Shown here: positions 26,239-34,130 of the stretch, piece by piece | How the letters are laid out: each line of letters begins with the position of its first letter | Numbering within the stretch: the first letter of the stretch is position 1 | Assembly (NCBI RefSeq): GCF_022664465.1 | Contig: NZ_JAKREV010000002.1 | Coordinates: 248,001-312,000 of the forward strand | Direction of reading: 5' to 3' | Origin: Sphingomonas hankookensis | GTDB taxonomy: Bacteria > Pseudomonadota > Alphaproteobacteria > Sphingomonadales > Sphingomonadaceae | Length of the DNA stretch: 64,000 nt | Position numbers and translations under genes: made by a program | Notes under the pieces: model-generated | Databases searched by the model: none | What the model saw: only the letters and a program-made list of their open reading frames with translations | What the model was told of the DNA's origin: nothing

Positions 26239-26667
26239 TCAGAAGTCGGCGCGATACTGTTCGTTGCCGACGAAGCCGAGCTTCGTGACGTTCGCGCGCT
26301 TGATGATCGCCAGCACGCCGTCGACCACTTCGTACCGCGCCGTCGCGTCGGGCTGGAAGTGGAGTTCGGGCTGCGGGCTCATCGCCACGGTCTGATCAAG
26401 ATACTGGGTCAGCGTGACCTCGTCGACCGGCGCACCGTTCCAGAAGGTCTGGCCCTGCGCATTGATCGAGATCTTGTTCTTTTGCGGGTCGATATTCTGC
26501 TGCGGCCGGTTGTCCGGCTGTGGCAGGTCGACCTTCACCGCGTGGCTCTGGATCGGGATGGTGATGATAAACATGATCAGGAGCACGAGCAGCACGTCGA
26601 TCAACGGCGTCGTGTTCATATCCATCATCGGTTCGTCGTCGCTGCGACCGCCGCTACTCATTGCCAT
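26239..26667 (-). CDS. exbD: ExbD/TolR-family biopolymer transport protein (second copy)
   Basis: A 142-residue inner-membrane protein with a short cytoplasmic N-terminus, one transmembrane helix (DVLLVLLIMFIITIP) and a periplasmic domain. The conserved membrane Asp of ExbD/TolR occurs in NTTPLIDVLLVLLIMF. It is the fourth gene of the operon, 12 bases after the first exbD. Two ExbD paralogues in one operon are known in sphingomonads, Caulobacter and Xanthomonas, where the second is often needed only for some substrates. GGAG precedes the ATG by 9 bases. Confidence 0.92.
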   Translation of the reverse strand: MAMSSGGRSDDEPMMDMNTTPLIDVLLVLLIMFIITIPIQSHAVKVDLPQPDNRPQQNIDPQKNKISINAQGQTFWNGAPVDEVTLTQYLDQTVAMSPQPELHFQPDATARYEVVDGVLAIIKRANVTKLGFVGNEQYRADF

Positions 26668-26679
26668 GTCAGGCTACTC

Positions 26680-27165
26680 CTATTGACGCGCGCGCGGCGT
26701 GGTATTGGGGTCCGGTTCGGAAATGAACCCGACCTTGGTGAACCCGGCCGACTGCATCGTGTAGATGGTACCACCGATGCAACGGTACGGCGTGTTCACG
26801 TCGCCACGGATGTGCACTTCGGGCAGTTCGAGGTTCGGGTTACCGATGCCACCCTGACGGGCCACTTCGTCTTCCAGCTTCTTGACCGCGCGGGTGCGCA
26901 GTTCGTCCGCATTCACCCGGGTCAAACCCCAGTACACGGCGCATTCGCCGCCAAGGCCCTGCACCGACAACGAGACGTTTTCGGGCTTGGTCGTCGTCGG
27001 TTCGAATACGACCTTCGGGACCTTGAGGCCGCTCACCTGCTGGACCACGACCGGAACCGCGATCAGGAAGATGATCAGCAGCACGAGCATGACGTCCACG
27101 AGCGGCGTGGTATTGATGTCCGAGAGGGGGGCTTCATCGCCGCCGCCGCCAACACTCATCGCCAT
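26680..27165 (-). CDS. exbD: ExbD/TolR-family biopolymer transport protein (first copy)
   Basis: A 161-residue protein with the membrane segment NTTPLVDVMLVLLIIFLIAV, containing the Asp essential for proton-driven energy transfer, and a periplasmic C-terminal domain with two cysteines (GECAVYW, PYRCIGG) that could form a disulfide. It is the partner of ExbB in the motor that energises TonB. It shares the MAMSxGG start and the transmembrane motif with the next gene but differs in the periplasmic part. Confidence 0.92.
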   Translation of the reverse strand: MAMSVGGGGDEAPLSDINTTPLVDVMLVLLIIFLIAVPVVVQQVSGLKVPKVVFEPTTTKPENVSLSVQGLGGECAVYWGLTRVNADELRTRAVKKLEDEVARQGGIGNPNLELPEVHIRGDVNTPYRCIGGTIYTMQSAGFTKVGFISEPDPNTTPRARQ

Positions 27166-27197
27166 GAGGCTATCCTATCCACTTCTACTCAATCGAA

Positions 27198-27223
27198 CCG
27201 CCGGGACCGTCAGGCCCCGGCGG
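27198..27223 (-). promoter_or_regulatory. Stem-loop between exbB and exbD
   Basis: CCGCCGGG (27198-27205) and CCCGGCGG (27216-27223) form an 8-bp stem in the 74-base gap. There is no U-tract, so mRNA processing or stabilisation is more likely than termination. Confidence 0.5.
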
Positions 27224-27239
27224 CATCAGCGCCGTGCGA

Positions 27240-28034
27240 TCAGACGCGCGGTGCGGTCGGCACGCCACCGGCCTGGCCGGCGGTGGTGCTGCCGACTGCC
27301 GGCTTGGCAACCGGCGCCGGGCCGCGAGCCGCGACGGTCGGACGAACCGCACCGTTCGAGGCGAGGTAGCCGAGCACGTCGTTCGAGAAGGCCGACAGGT
27401 CTTCCGAGATCGACTTGTTGCGGCGCTGTAGCCAGTTGTAGGCGAGCACGGCCGGAACCGCGACGACCAGGCCGATGGCGGTCATGATGAGCGCTTCACC
27501 GACCGGACCGGCGACGTCACCGATGGCGGCCTGACCGGCGGCACCGATCTTCACCAGCGCGCGGTAGATACCGACCACGGTACCGAACAGACCGACGAAC
27601 GGCGAGGTCGCGCCGACGGTCGCGAGGAAGGCGAGGCCGCCGTTGAGCTTCGAGTTGATCGACGCTTCCGAACGGGCCAGCGAGCCGTGCAGCCAGTCAT
27701 GCGCTTCGACCGGATCGGTCAGCTTGCCATGCTGTTCCTGCGCGGCGAGGCCGTCGTCGACGATCTGGCGATAGGCCGAGTTCTTGTCGAGCTTGGCGGC
27801 GCCTTCGCGCAGCGAGTTCGACTGCCAGAAGGTGGCGCGGACGCGCTTCGCCTGGTTCATGATCTTCTGCTGTTCGAACAGCTTGGTGAAGAGGATGTAG
27901 AACGAGCCGACCGACATGATCACCAGGATGCCCAGCGTGCCGAACGCGATCGCGCCGCCCTGCTGAAGCGCTTCCCAGAAGCCGAAGTTCGGAGCTCCGG
28001 CAGGGGCGCCGGCAGCAAGAATGGGGGTGAGCAT
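27240..28034 (-). CDS. exbB: ExbB/MotA/TolQ-family proton channel protein
   Basis: A 264-residue inner-membrane protein with three transmembrane helices: an N-terminal one (IAFGTLGILVIMSVGSFYILFT) and a pair around GLAFLATVGATSPFVGLFGTVVG and LIMTAIGLVVAVPAVLAYNWL. The latter carry the conserved Thr and Pro/Gly residues of ExbB/TolQ. It forms the proton-conducting stator complex with ExbD and TonB. AAGGAA precedes the ATG by 8 bases. The C-terminus ends in an Ala/Pro-rich tail. Confidence 0.94.
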   Translation of the reverse strand: MLTPILAAGAPAGAPNFGFWEALQQGGAIAFGTLGILVIMSVGSFYILFTKLFEQQKIMNQAKRVRATFWQSNSLREGAAKLDKNSAYRQIVDDGLAAQEQHGKLTDPVEAHDWLHGSLARSEASINSKLNGGLAFLATVGATSPFVGLFGTVVGIYRALVKIGAAGQAAIGDVAGPVGEALIMTAIGLVVAVPAVLAYNWLQRRNKSISEDLSAFSNDVLGYLASNGAVRPTVAARGPAPVAKPAVGSTTAGQAGGVPTAPRV

Positions 28035-28088
28035 CGGATAGTTTCCTTAGAGCTGATATGTTCTTGAAGAATAATGCCCCGGGCCGCC

Positions 28089-28108
28089 CCGCGCCGTACG
28101 TGGCGCGG
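28089..28108 (-). promoter_or_regulatory. Stem-loop between tonB and exbB
   Basis: CCGCGCC, loop GTACGT, GGCGCGG: a 7-bp perfect stem in the 86-base gap after tonB, without a U-tract. It is similar in position and form to the one between exbB and exbD. Confidence 0.5.
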
Positions 28109-28120
28109 AGGACGCCGGAA

Positions 28121-28816
28121 TTACCGGTCGGCCGGCAGCTTCCAGGTGAAGCGCAGCGTCTTGGTACCACCGAACGTCGGTCTGCCTGCGGCATCGAGCG
28201 CGGGGGTATAACGGCCGCGCGACGTCACCAGACGGCAGGCGGTACGATCGAGCGTCGACGAACCCGAACTGGACGACACGCGGCAGTTTTCGATCCTGCC
28301 GGCAGCGTTCACTTCGAACGTCAGACCGCTGACGCCTTCTTCCTCGGCGTTGAGCGCGCTCGCCGGATAGTCGGCGTCGGTCACCCACGAACCCGGATTG
28401 CCCTTGATACCGGCGGCCTTGCTGATCACCGGCGCGGGTGGCGCAGGTGGAGCGGCAGGCGCGGGCGGCGCAGGCGGAGCGGCGATCGGCACCGGATTGT
28501 ACGTCGGCGGCGGCGTCGTCACCGACTGGATCACCACCGGCGGCGGCGCCTGCGTACGAACGATCGGCGGCGGCGTCACGACCGGCGGCGGCGACTGCGG
28601 CTGCGGCTGTTCGGGCGGCGGCGGGGGAGGAGGAATTTCCTCCGGCGGGGGTGGCGGTTCCTCGACGTCGAACGTCTCGGTATCCTCAGTCACCTTCTTC
28701 ACATATTTGTAGGCAAGGCCGGAAATGAACGCATAACCGATCACGACGTGGAGAATCCCCACGATGATCAGCGCGACGATCCGGCCACTACCTGCTTTTT
28801 GGTCAGCGTAAGCCAT
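28121..28816 (-). CDS. tonB: TonB energy transducer
   Basis: A 231-residue protein with an N-terminal membrane anchor (RIVALIIVGILHVVIGYAFI), a long proline-rich periplasm-spanning region with PPPPEEIPPPPPPPEQPQPQ and similar stretches (about 50-140), and a C-terminal TonB domain (DADYPASALNAEEEGVSGLT through RYTPALDAAGRP). It links the ExbB-ExbD motor to the outer-membrane receptors such as the one at 10785-13541. It is the first gene of the operon. Two cysteines (ENCRV, RTACRLV) lie in the C-terminal domain. Confidence 0.94.
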   Translation of the reverse strand: MAYADQKAGSGRIVALIIVGILHVVIGYAFISGLAYKYVKKVTEDTETFDVEEPPPPPEEIPPPPPPPEQPQPQSPPPVVTPPPIVRTQAPPPVVIQSVTTPPPTYNPVPIAAPPAPPAPAAPPAPPAPVISKAAGIKGNPGSWVTDADYPASALNAEEEGVSGLTFEVNAAGRIENCRVSSSSGSSTLDRTACRLVTSRGRYTPALDAAGRPTFGGTKTLRFTWKLPADR

Positions 28817-29039
28817 TCAGCAACCAAACTCCTCTAGCCCGGTACATTGGGTCGGTCCGTCCGGCGGAAACCGGCACGCAACGACCGTCGTGTCCGGGGC
28901 TACGCGGCATTCCGGACGCGATTGTCTATCGCGGCCTTTTAAACGACGCAAACGCTTTGTCGGACGAAACAATCGTACAATCGCGCCATTACCGAAATAA
29001 GTCTGTAACCACGGTTTTCCGGGGGGTAAGAGCGGTTGC

Positions 29040-29897
29040 ATGAAGCGCAATCCGACCGCCGCCCTGGCCATGACGTTCAGTTTGATGGCTTGCTCGCCCG
29101 TCATCGCCCGACAAAACGCCCCGTCGCCTGTTACCGCTACCGCCGATTCGGGCGTCGCCTATGCCCGGCTGGCCCGACTGGCGCTGGAGAGCGATATCGT
29201 ACTGGACATCACGATTCGCTCGGTCGCGCGCATCGCGCCGGCCGAGGCGACCGGGCTCGCGCCGGGGCATGTCCGCTTCTACGTCACCGCCGATGTCGGT
29301 GCGTTGATTCGAGCGGGCGGCCCCCTGCCCGCGCGGATCGGCTATCTGGTTGACGTGCCGTTCGACCCGCGCGGCCGCGCACCCAATCTCAAGCGGCAGC
29401 GCGTCATCGCCTTTGCCCGCGCCGTCGCCGGGCGTCCCGATCAGGTACAGTTGGTCACGCCCGACGCGCAATTTGCGTGGAGCCCGACGCTGGACCAGCG
29501 GGTGCGCGATGTGGTGCGTGAAGTCATCGCCCCCGATGCGCCGCCGACGATCACCGGCATCGGCAATGCCTTCCACGTCCCCGGCACGCTGCCGGGCGAA
29601 GGCGAAACGCAGATTTTCCTGAAGACCGCGACCGGCAATCCGGTGTCGCTGCTGATCCTGCGCCGACCGGGCGAAGAGCGGCGCTGGGCGCTGTCGCTGG
29701 GCGATATCATCGACGAAGCGGGCGGCGCGCCGAAGCCCGATACGCTGGCATGGTACCGGCTGGCGTGCGGCCTTCCCGATACGCTGCCCGAGCCGAGCCT
29801 GCAGTCGCAGGAGGAGCCCAACGCCGCGATCGCGCGCGAGGACTATGCGTTCGTGCGTGAATCGCTGGGCCAGTGCGAGGATGGACGCGCCGGCTGA
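29040..29897 (+). CDS. Hypothetical exported protein, possible lipoprotein
   Basis: A 285-residue protein I do not recognise. The N-terminus (MKRNPTAALAMTFSLMACSP) is a signal sequence whose LMAC may be a lipobox; cleavage after VIARQ is an alternative. The mature part is mixed alpha/beta with ARLALESDIVLDITIRSV, VRFYVTADVGALIR and FLKTATGNPVSLLILRR. The pattern looks like a sphingomonad-specific exported protein. It lies divergently from tonB (223 bases apart) and converges with the folB/SDR genes. No strong ribosome binding site is seen. Confidence 0.75.
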   Translation: MKRNPTAALAMTFSLMACSPVIARQNAPSPVTATADSGVAYARLARLALESDIVLDITIRSVARIAPAEATGLAPGHVRFYVTADVGALIRAGGPLPARIGYLVDVPFDPRGRAPNLKRQRVIAFARAVAGRPDQVQLVTPDAQFAWSPTLDQRVRDVVREVIAPDAPPTITGIGNAFHVPGTLPGEGETQIFLKTATGNPVSLLILRRPGEERRWALSLGDIIDEAGGAPKPDTLAWYRLACGLPDTLPEPSLQSQEEPNAAIAREDYAFVRESLGQCEDGRAG

Positions 29898-29993
29898 GGC
29901 CGACACTGCGGTTTCGGACGGACTAGGCGGACGTCATCCCGCGATCCGACTGCGGTCAGTTCGCATCTAGCCGGAAAGACGAAGGCACCGCGA

Positions 29994-30743
29994 CTAGCGC
30001 GCCAGATGGACGAAATCGCGTTCGTACCGCACCAGTCCCGCACCGCCGTCGACGAACACCACCTGCCCGGTCGACGCCGCCGCACTGGCGAGGAACAGCA
30101 CGGCATCGGCCACCTGATCGGCGGTCGGCAACCGTTCGAGCGGCATCATCGCCGCCAGCCGGTCGAGCTGCCCCGGCAGATAGTCGCCGGTCGCGAGCGT
30201 CAATCCCGGCGCGACGCCATTGACCCGCACCGCCGGTGCCAGCGCCAGCGCCAGCGTCCGCGTCGCTTCGGCCAGCGCCTGTTTCGACAGGGTATAGGCG
30301 AGCTGATCGCGGTGCGGATGGGCGATCCGCTGGTCGAGGATATTGACCACCGCCTGCCCCCCCTGCCCGGCCAGCGCGGTCGCGAGCACGAACGGCGCGG
30401 CGGCGTTCACCGTGAAATGCGCTACGAGCGACTCGGGAGACGGCAGCGCATCGTCGTCCGTGCGAAAGCAGGATGCGTTGTTGACCAGCAGGTCGACCCG
30501 CCGGCCGAACTGCGCCGCAACCGCCGGGATCAGCGCCGCCGTCGCCGCGCCGTCGCTCAGGTCGGCGGCGAAACATGCATGCCGCGCACCGGCGGCGACG
30601 ATCGCCGCGACGATCGCGCCATCGGGTTCGCCGTCCCGCGTCGCGTGCAGCGCCACGTCATGCCCCGCCTCCGCCAGCCGGACCGCGATTCGTCCGCCCA
30701 GCCGCCGGAAGCTGCCGGTGACCAATGCCAGCGGGCGGCTCAC
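29994..30743 (-). CDS. SDR-family pteridine/dihydromonapterin-reductase-like protein
   Basis: A 249-residue short-chain dehydrogenase. It has TGSFRRLGGRIA in place of the usual TGxxxGIG; an Arg in this loop (TGxxxRxG) marks pteridine reductases and FolM-like dihydromonapterin reductases. NNASCF, the Tyr-Lys pair in YTLSK and the end FVDGG complete the fold. The start is GTG 30743, overlapping the folB stop as GTGA, so it is translationally coupled to a folate gene. This supports a role in reducing a pterin with NADPH. A generic SDR role remains possible. Confidence 0.82.
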   Translation of the reverse strand: MSRPLALVTGSFRRLGGRIAVRLAEAGHDVALHATRDGEPDGAIVAAIVAAGARHACFAADLSDGAATAALIPAVAAQFGRRVDLLVNNASCFRTDDDALPSPESLVAHFTVNAAAPFVLATALAGQGGQAVVNILDQRIAHPHRDQLAYTLSKQALAEATRTLALALAPAVRVNGVAPGLTLATGDYLPGQLDRLAAMMPLERLPTADQVADAVLFLASAAASTGQVVFVDGGAGLVRYERDFVHLAR

Positions 30744-31180
30744 CGCCGATGCCGAACCATCGTGACGCCGATCGATTCGCCGGCTTCGGCGATGGCGAGC
30801 TTCACGATGCGGATCTGGACCCGCTGCACCCGCGGATCGGACAGGAACAGCGTGTCGACGATATGGTCGGCAACCCCCTCGATCAGCGTGAAATGCACGC
30901 CCTGCGGCAGCGAGGTCGTCGCCGCCTCCTTCAGGTCCATATAGCTTTTCGAGGCCGATAGCGGCGTATCGGGCGTAAAGCGTTCGGGGCAGTCGAGGTC
31001 GACCGTCATCGAAATGCGCAACGGTTGCGGCAGATGAGTTTCCTCGGAATAGATGCCCGTCAGGACATGTACTTCGACGTCATGGACTTCCAGTTGGAGC
31101 GAATCGCGCAAACGGCACCTGTCACAATAAGGGAATGTCGGCGCGATAGCAGATGGCGGCGGACACGTAAGCGTCCGCAT
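30740..31180 (-). CDS. folB: Dihydroneopterin aldolase
   Basis: A protein of up to 146 residues that would cleave 7,8-dihydroneopterin to 6-hydroxymethyl-dihydropterin and glycolaldehyde in folate synthesis. The FolB core starts at about residue 30 (LEVHDVEVHVLTGIYSEETH). The Glu of SEE, the lysine in LAIAEAGESIG and the segment LIEGVADHIVDTLF fit the family. The first 28 residues (with two Cys) are unusual, so the true start may lie further downstream. The stop overlaps the GTG of the next SDR gene. Confidence 0.8.
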   Translation of the reverse strand: MRTLTCPPPSAIAPTFPYCDRCRLRDSLQLEVHDVEVHVLTGIYSEETHLPQPLRISMTVDLDCPERFTPDTPLSASKSYMDLKEAATTSLPQGVHFTLIEGVADHIVDTLFLSDPRVQRVQIRIVKLAIAEAGESIGVTMVRHRR

Positions 31181-31235
31181 CTTCGTGCTTGTACCCCGGA
31201 GCCTGCGCGGTACAGGCGCCAGAACCGCACACCGA

Positions 31236-31742
31236 ATGGACTTGGCCTTGCCCGACCTGTTGCCGCTTGCCCGAATTGCCCAAAGCGACGTCGAAGCGCT
31301 GCTCGACGCGGCGTTCGGGGTCGATCGGCATCGACGCACCGCGTACCGGGTGCGTGCCGGGCTGGTGCCGATCGATGCGCTGAGCTTCGCGATGGTCGAG
31401 GATGGCCGGCTGATCGGCTGTATCCAGTGCTGGCCGGTGCAGCTCGATGGCGACGATGGCAACGCACTGCCGCTGGTGATGGTCGGCCCGGTCGCGGTCG
31501 CGCCCGACCGGCAGGGCATGGGGATCGGCGCCAGGTTGATGGCGAAATCGATCGCGGCGGCGGGGGATGCCTTTCTGATGCTGGTCGGCGATCCCGACTA
31601 TTATACCCGGTTCGGCTTCACCGCGGAGCGGACCGGCGGGTGGCGCATGCCCGGCCCCTACGAAGCGTACCGCATCCTGGCCAAGGGACCGGTGCCGATC
31701 GCGTCGGGCATATTGGCGCCGCGCGTCGCGTTGGCGGCCTGA
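31236..31742 (+). CDS. GNAT-family N-acetyltransferase (YhbS-like)
   Basis: A 168-residue GCN5-related acetyltransferase. The acetyl-CoA binding motif is VGPVAVAPDRQGMGIGARLM (Q/RxxGxG/A), followed by LMLVGDPDYYTRFGF, the region typical of the YhbS/predicted acetyltransferase group. The substrate is unknown. It is divergent from folB; ATG 31236 is chosen although GTG 31185 is in frame. No clear Shine-Dalgarno is seen. Confidence 0.85.
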   Translation: MDLALPDLLPLARIAQSDVEALLDAAFGVDRHRRTAYRVRAGLVPIDALSFAMVEDGRLIGCIQCWPVQLDGDDGNALPLVMVGPVAVAPDRQGMGIGARLMAKSIAAAGDAFLMLVGDPDYYTRFGFTAERTGGWRMPGPYEAYRILAKGPVPIASGILAPRVALAA

Positions 31743-31783
31743 ACCCCTTGTCGGCGGCGGCGCGTCCGAGCTAACGGCATCCC

Positions 31784-32347
31784 ATGTCCATGCAGCCCCC
31801 CAATGATTTCGCATCGATGTCGCTTGCCGAGGTCGCGCGCCTTGCCGCCGAGGCGAAGCTGCCGCCGGTCGAGCGCTGGAACCCGACGCATTGCGGCGAC
31901 AGCGAGATGCGGATCGCCGCCGATGGCAGCTGGTTCCATCAGGACGCCCCGATCACCCGGGCGGAAATGGTGCGGCTGTTTTCGACCATCCTGCGCCGCG
32001 AGCCCGACGGGTCGCACGTGCTGGTGACGCCGGTCGAAAAGCTGTCGATCGCGGTCGACGACGCGCCGTTCGTCGCGGTCGAGGCGAAGCTGTCGGGCGA
32101 GGGCGAACAAAGCCGAATCGCATTCCGGCTGAACACCGACGAGTTGATCGTCGCCGATGCCGAACATCCGATCCGGATCGAGGGGACGCCCGATGCCCCG
32201 CGCCCCTATCTGCGCGTGCGCGGCGGCATGGACGCGCTGATCGCGCGGGCGGTCTTCTACGAACTGGCCGAGCGGCTGGTCGCCGGACCGGACGGCGCGC
32301 AAGGGTTATGGAGCGACGGCGCGTTCTTCCCCTTCGCCCCGGCATGA
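31784..32347 (+). CDS. DUF1285 protein
   Basis: A 187-residue cytoplasmic protein of unknown function. It shows the DUF1285 pattern PPVERWNPTHCGDSEMRIAA, DGSWFHQDAPITRAEMVRLF, VTPVEKLSI and, at the end, LWSDGAFFPF. It begins an overlapping run of three genes: its TGA overlaps the ATG of the NUDIX hydrolase, which in turn overlaps the CCA transferase gene. This order is common in sphingomonads and suggests a joint RNA/nucleotide housekeeping role, which is only an inference. Confidence 0.88.
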   Translation: MSMQPPNDFASMSLAEVARLAAEAKLPPVERWNPTHCGDSEMRIAADGSWFHQDAPITRAEMVRLFSTILRREPDGSHVLVTPVEKLSIAVDDAPFVAVEAKLSGEGEQSRIAFRLNTDELIVADAEHPIRIEGTPDAPRPYLRVRGGMDALIARAVFYELAERLVAGPDGAQGLWSDGAFFPFAPA

Positions 32348-32934
32348 CGCTGGCGCAGCGGCTGCGCGAGCGGCTGGGGGCGCCGGCGGGTCCGCTGCTG
32401 ATCGGCGACCTGAACGGCGAGGCGCCGATGCCCGATACGGGCTGGCGACAGGCGGCGGTGCTGATCGCGGTGACCGATCGGACCGAACCGGGCGTGCTGC
32501 TGACGCAGCGGACCGGCGACCTGCGCACTCATGCCGGACAGGTTGCGTTCCCCGGCGGTAGCATCGATCCGACCGATGACGGCGCGACCGGCGCGGCGCT
32601 GCGCGAGGCGTGGGAGGAAATTGCCCTGCCGCCGGAGCGTGCCGAGGTCGTCGCGACGCTCGATCGCTATCATACCGTCACCGGGTTCGAGGTGACGCCG
32701 GTGCTGGCGGTGGTGCCGCCCGACCTGCCGCTGATCGCCGCCCCGCTGGAGGTCGATGCGATCTTCGAAGTGCCGCTCGCCTTCCTGCTCGACGCCGCCA
32801 ATCATGGTCGGGGCAGCCGGTGGTTCGAGGGGCATGAGCGCCATTATTACGAACTGCTCTTCGCCGAACGGCGCATCTGGGGTGCGACGGCGGCGATGAT
32901 CGTGAACCTTGCGCAAAGACTGACATGGCCGTGA
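32344..32934 (+). CDS. NUDIX hydrolase, coenzyme A pyrophosphatase type
   Basis: A 196-residue NUDIX enzyme. The UPF0035/CoA-diphosphatase signature LLTQRTGDLRTHAGQVAFPG leads into the NUDIX box GGSIDPTDDGATGAALREAW followed by EEI. The conserved Glu of REAWEEI binds Mg. Members of this group hydrolyse coenzyme A and derivatives to phosphopantetheine and 3',5'-ADP. ATG 32344 overlaps the DUF1285 stop (ATGA), and the last 10 bases overlap the next gene. Confidence 0.9.
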   Translation: MTLAQRLRERLGAPAGPLLIGDLNGEAPMPDTGWRQAAVLIAVTDRTEPGVLLTQRTGDLRTHAGQVAFPGGSIDPTDDGATGAALREAWEEIALPPERAEVVATLDRYHTVTGFEVTPVLAVVPPDLPLIAAPLEVDAIFEVPLAFLLDAANHGRGSRWFEGHERHYYELLFAERRIWGATAAMIVNLAQRLTWP

Positions 32935-34130
32935 CCGAACCCGATACCCTGCCGCCCGCCGCGTGGATGACGCGACCGGGGCTCGACCGCATCGCCGCCG
33001 CGCTGGGCGCCGACGAGGGCGCCGCGCGCTTTGTCGGTGGCGCGGTGCGCGATACGCTGCTGGGGCTGCCGGTGTCGGACATCGACGTCGCGACGATCCA
33101 TCCGCCGCAGGAGGTCGTCCGCCGGCTGCAGGCGGCGGGGATCAAGGCGGTGCCGACCGGCATCGCCCACGGCACGATCACCGCGGTGGCCAGGGGCACG
33201 GTGGTCGAGGTCACGACGCTGCGCCGCGACGTCACCACCGACGGACGCCATGCCGAGGTCGCGTTCACCGACGACTGGCAGGCCGATGCCGCGCGCCGCG
33301 ACTTCACGATGAACGCGCTCTACGCCGACATGGCGACCCATCGGCTGCACGATTATTTCGGCGGCGTCGCCGATCTGCGCGCCGGGCGGGTTCGGTTCAT
33401 CGGCGACCCGCTGCGCCGCATCGCCGAGGACCATCTGCGCATCCTGCGCTTCTTCCGCTTCCTCGCGCGGTTCGGCGATACGCCCGATGCCGCGGGGCTC
33501 GACGCCTGTATCGCGCGCGCCAACGACCTGATGGCCTTGTCGCGCGAGCGGATCGCCGATGAATTGCTCAAGCTGCTAATGGCGCGCGATGCGGTGGCCG
33601 TACTGCGGCTGATGACCGGGCATGCGATCTGGTCGCCGGTCCTGCCGGAGATCGACCCGGCGGCGGTCGAGCGGCTGGCGGCACTGGTCGCGGCGGAAGC
33701 GGCGGGGGGCATCGCGCCCGACCCGATCCGCCGGCTGGCGGCGCTGCTCGACGCCGGCAATGCCGAAGGCGTCACCGCGCGGCTGAAACTGTCGAATGCG
33801 CAGCGCAAGCGGATCGCGACCGCGCTCGGCCATGATGCGGGTAGTCCGCTGGCGCTCGGCTATCGGCTGGGCGTCGAGGGGGCGGTCGACCGGTTGCTGC
33901 TGGCGGGCGACCACCCGGCGGCGGCGCGGGTCGCGGCATGGCAGCGCCCCACGCTACCGCTGTCGGGCGGGGCGCTGGTCGAACGCGGCCTCGCACGCGG
34001 TCCCGATGTCGCGCGGGCGCTCCGGCAGGTCGAGGAGCGGTGGATCGCGGAAGGCTTCCCCGACGCGACGCGCACCGCCGCGATCGCCGACGACGTGGTG
34101 GCTCAGGCGTTGCGGTCGAGCAGCAACTGA
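32925..34130 (+). CDS. CCA tRNA nucleotidyltransferase / poly(A) polymerase family
   Basis: A 401-residue class II nucleotidyltransferase that adds or repairs the 3' CCA end of tRNA. FVGGAVRDTLLGLPVSDIDV carries the GG-VRD motif and the two catalytic Asp (DID). RRDFTMNALYADM and DPLRRIAEDHLRILRFFRF are the neck-domain motifs. The C-terminal half is helical and less conserved. It overlaps the NUDIX gene by 10 bases and the convergent GGDEF-EAL gene by 28 bases at its 3' end. Whether it adds CCA or only part of it cannot be told. Confidence 0.9.
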   Translation: MAVTEPDTLPPAAWMTRPGLDRIAAALGADEGAARFVGGAVRDTLLGLPVSDIDVATIHPPQEVVRRLQAAGIKAVPTGIAHGTITAVARGTVVEVTTLRRDVTTDGRHAEVAFTDDWQADAARRDFTMNALYADMATHRLHDYFGGVADLRAGRVRFIGDPLRRIAEDHLRILRFFRFLARFGDTPDAAGLDACIARANDLMALSRERIADELLKLLMARDAVAVLRLMTGHAIWSPVLPEIDPAAVERLAALVAAEAAGGIAPDPIRRLAALLDAGNAEGVTARLKLSNAQRKRIATALGHDAGSPLALGYRLGVEGAVDRLLLAGDHPAAARVAAWQRPTLPLSGGALVERGLARGPDVARALRQVEERWIAEGFPDATRTAAIADDVVAQALRSSSN

